NCBI RefSeq assembly: GCF_030295975.1
Contig: NZ_AP027364.1
Coordinates: 124,001 to 188,000, forward strand
Length of the DNA: 64,000 nt
Reading direction: 5' to 3'
DNA from: Thalassotalea atypica
Lineage (GTDB): Bacteria; Pseudomonadota; Gammaproteobacteria; Enterobacterales; Alteromonadaceae
The notes beneath the pieces are model-generated. The model saw nothing but the letters and a program-made list of their open reading frames with translations, ran no database searches and was not told the origin of the DNA. Within the stretch, counting starts at the first letter, position 1. Every line of letters begins with the position of its first letter. Made by a program: the position numbers and the translations under genes. Below are positions 63,898-64,000 of the stretch, one piece after another.

Positions 63898-64000
63898 TTA
63901 CTCGCTGTTGCTTTTATAATCAATGATGACCTGTACTAGCTGTCGTGCGACTTCTGCTTTAGAGGCGAGCGAAATCTGCACAGCCGCTGCAGTTGAATAA
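63898..64000 (-). CDS. coaBC: Phosphopantothenoylcysteine synthase/decarboxylase CoaBC, C-terminus (partial)
   Basis: The last 33 codons of a gene entering from the right edge. The peptide ends ISLASKAEVARQLVQVII..., resembling the C-terminal helix of CoaBC (Dfp), where a short basic and Ala-rich helix follows the synthase domain. The gene neighbourhood (coaBC next to slmA) supports it. The remaining domains lie outside the window, so the call is moderate. Confidence 0.65.
   Translation of the reverse strand, partial: YSTAAAVQISLASKAEVARQLVQVIIDYKSNSE

Overview
The window looks like a chromosomal segment of a marine gammaproteobacterium of the order Alteromonadales, most likely Colwelliaceae (Colwellia/Thalassotalea type). 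The reasons are the moderately low GC content, the gene order gmk-rpoZ-spoT-ridA-trmH-recG, a fused ThiD-ThiE, a seven-or-more-domain MCE protein next to PqiA-like genes, and an acs/symporter/CrbS/CrbR acetate block. No rRNA, tRNA, insertion sequence, prophage or CRISPR array was seen. Species assignment is inference from gene content only.

Layout. 1-194 is the tail of a diguanylate cyclase. 249-7865 is a self-contained exporter module: HlyD-type adaptor, MacB/LolD-type ATPase, two FtsX/MacB-type permeases, then a sigma-54-activating response regulator and its histidine kinase. A -24/-12 (sigma-54) promoter and a cluster of TGTCCG/CGGACA elements lie in front of the adaptor gene, suggesting that the regulator at the end of the module drives the front. 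7878-8483 is a cold-shock/DUF1294 fusion. 8536-14011 holds a ToxR/CadC-like membrane regulator with a PD40 propeller, divergent from an esterase / PD40 protein / serine hydrolase operon. 14144-15124 is a membrane-bound XRE regulator, followed by tehB and a candidate small RNA next to engB.

17408-23026 carries a four-heme cytochrome c4-type protein and a LetA/LetB (YebS/YebT) lipid-transport system in which LetA is split into two genes and LetB has eight MCE repeats. 23081-28870 is the thiamine operon thiC-thiO-thiS-thiG-thiDE behind a TPP riboswitch. 29050-36958 holds ldhA and the stringent-response/genome-maintenance block (recG, trmH, ridA, spoT, rpoZ, gmk). 37105-47730 is mostly housekeeping: aromatic/aspartate aminotransferase, DUF445 protein, cyclophilin, NYN nuclease, dbpA, greB, a DUF6064/aldo-keto reductase pair, tex and a solute-binding protein.

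47811-61597 is an acetate-scavenging region: DcaP-like porin, acs, two small proteins (DksA-like, YdcH), an exonuclease plus CBS/nucleotidyltransferase pair, a DUF4212/SSS symporter, and the CrbS/CrbR two-component system known in Vibrio and Pseudomonas to control acs. A repeated TTAGAC-N4-GTCTAA element occurs upstream of acs (twice), more weakly upstream of the symporter, and near crbR, which makes it a good candidate CrbR site. The window ends with pepD, slmA and the last codons of coaBC.
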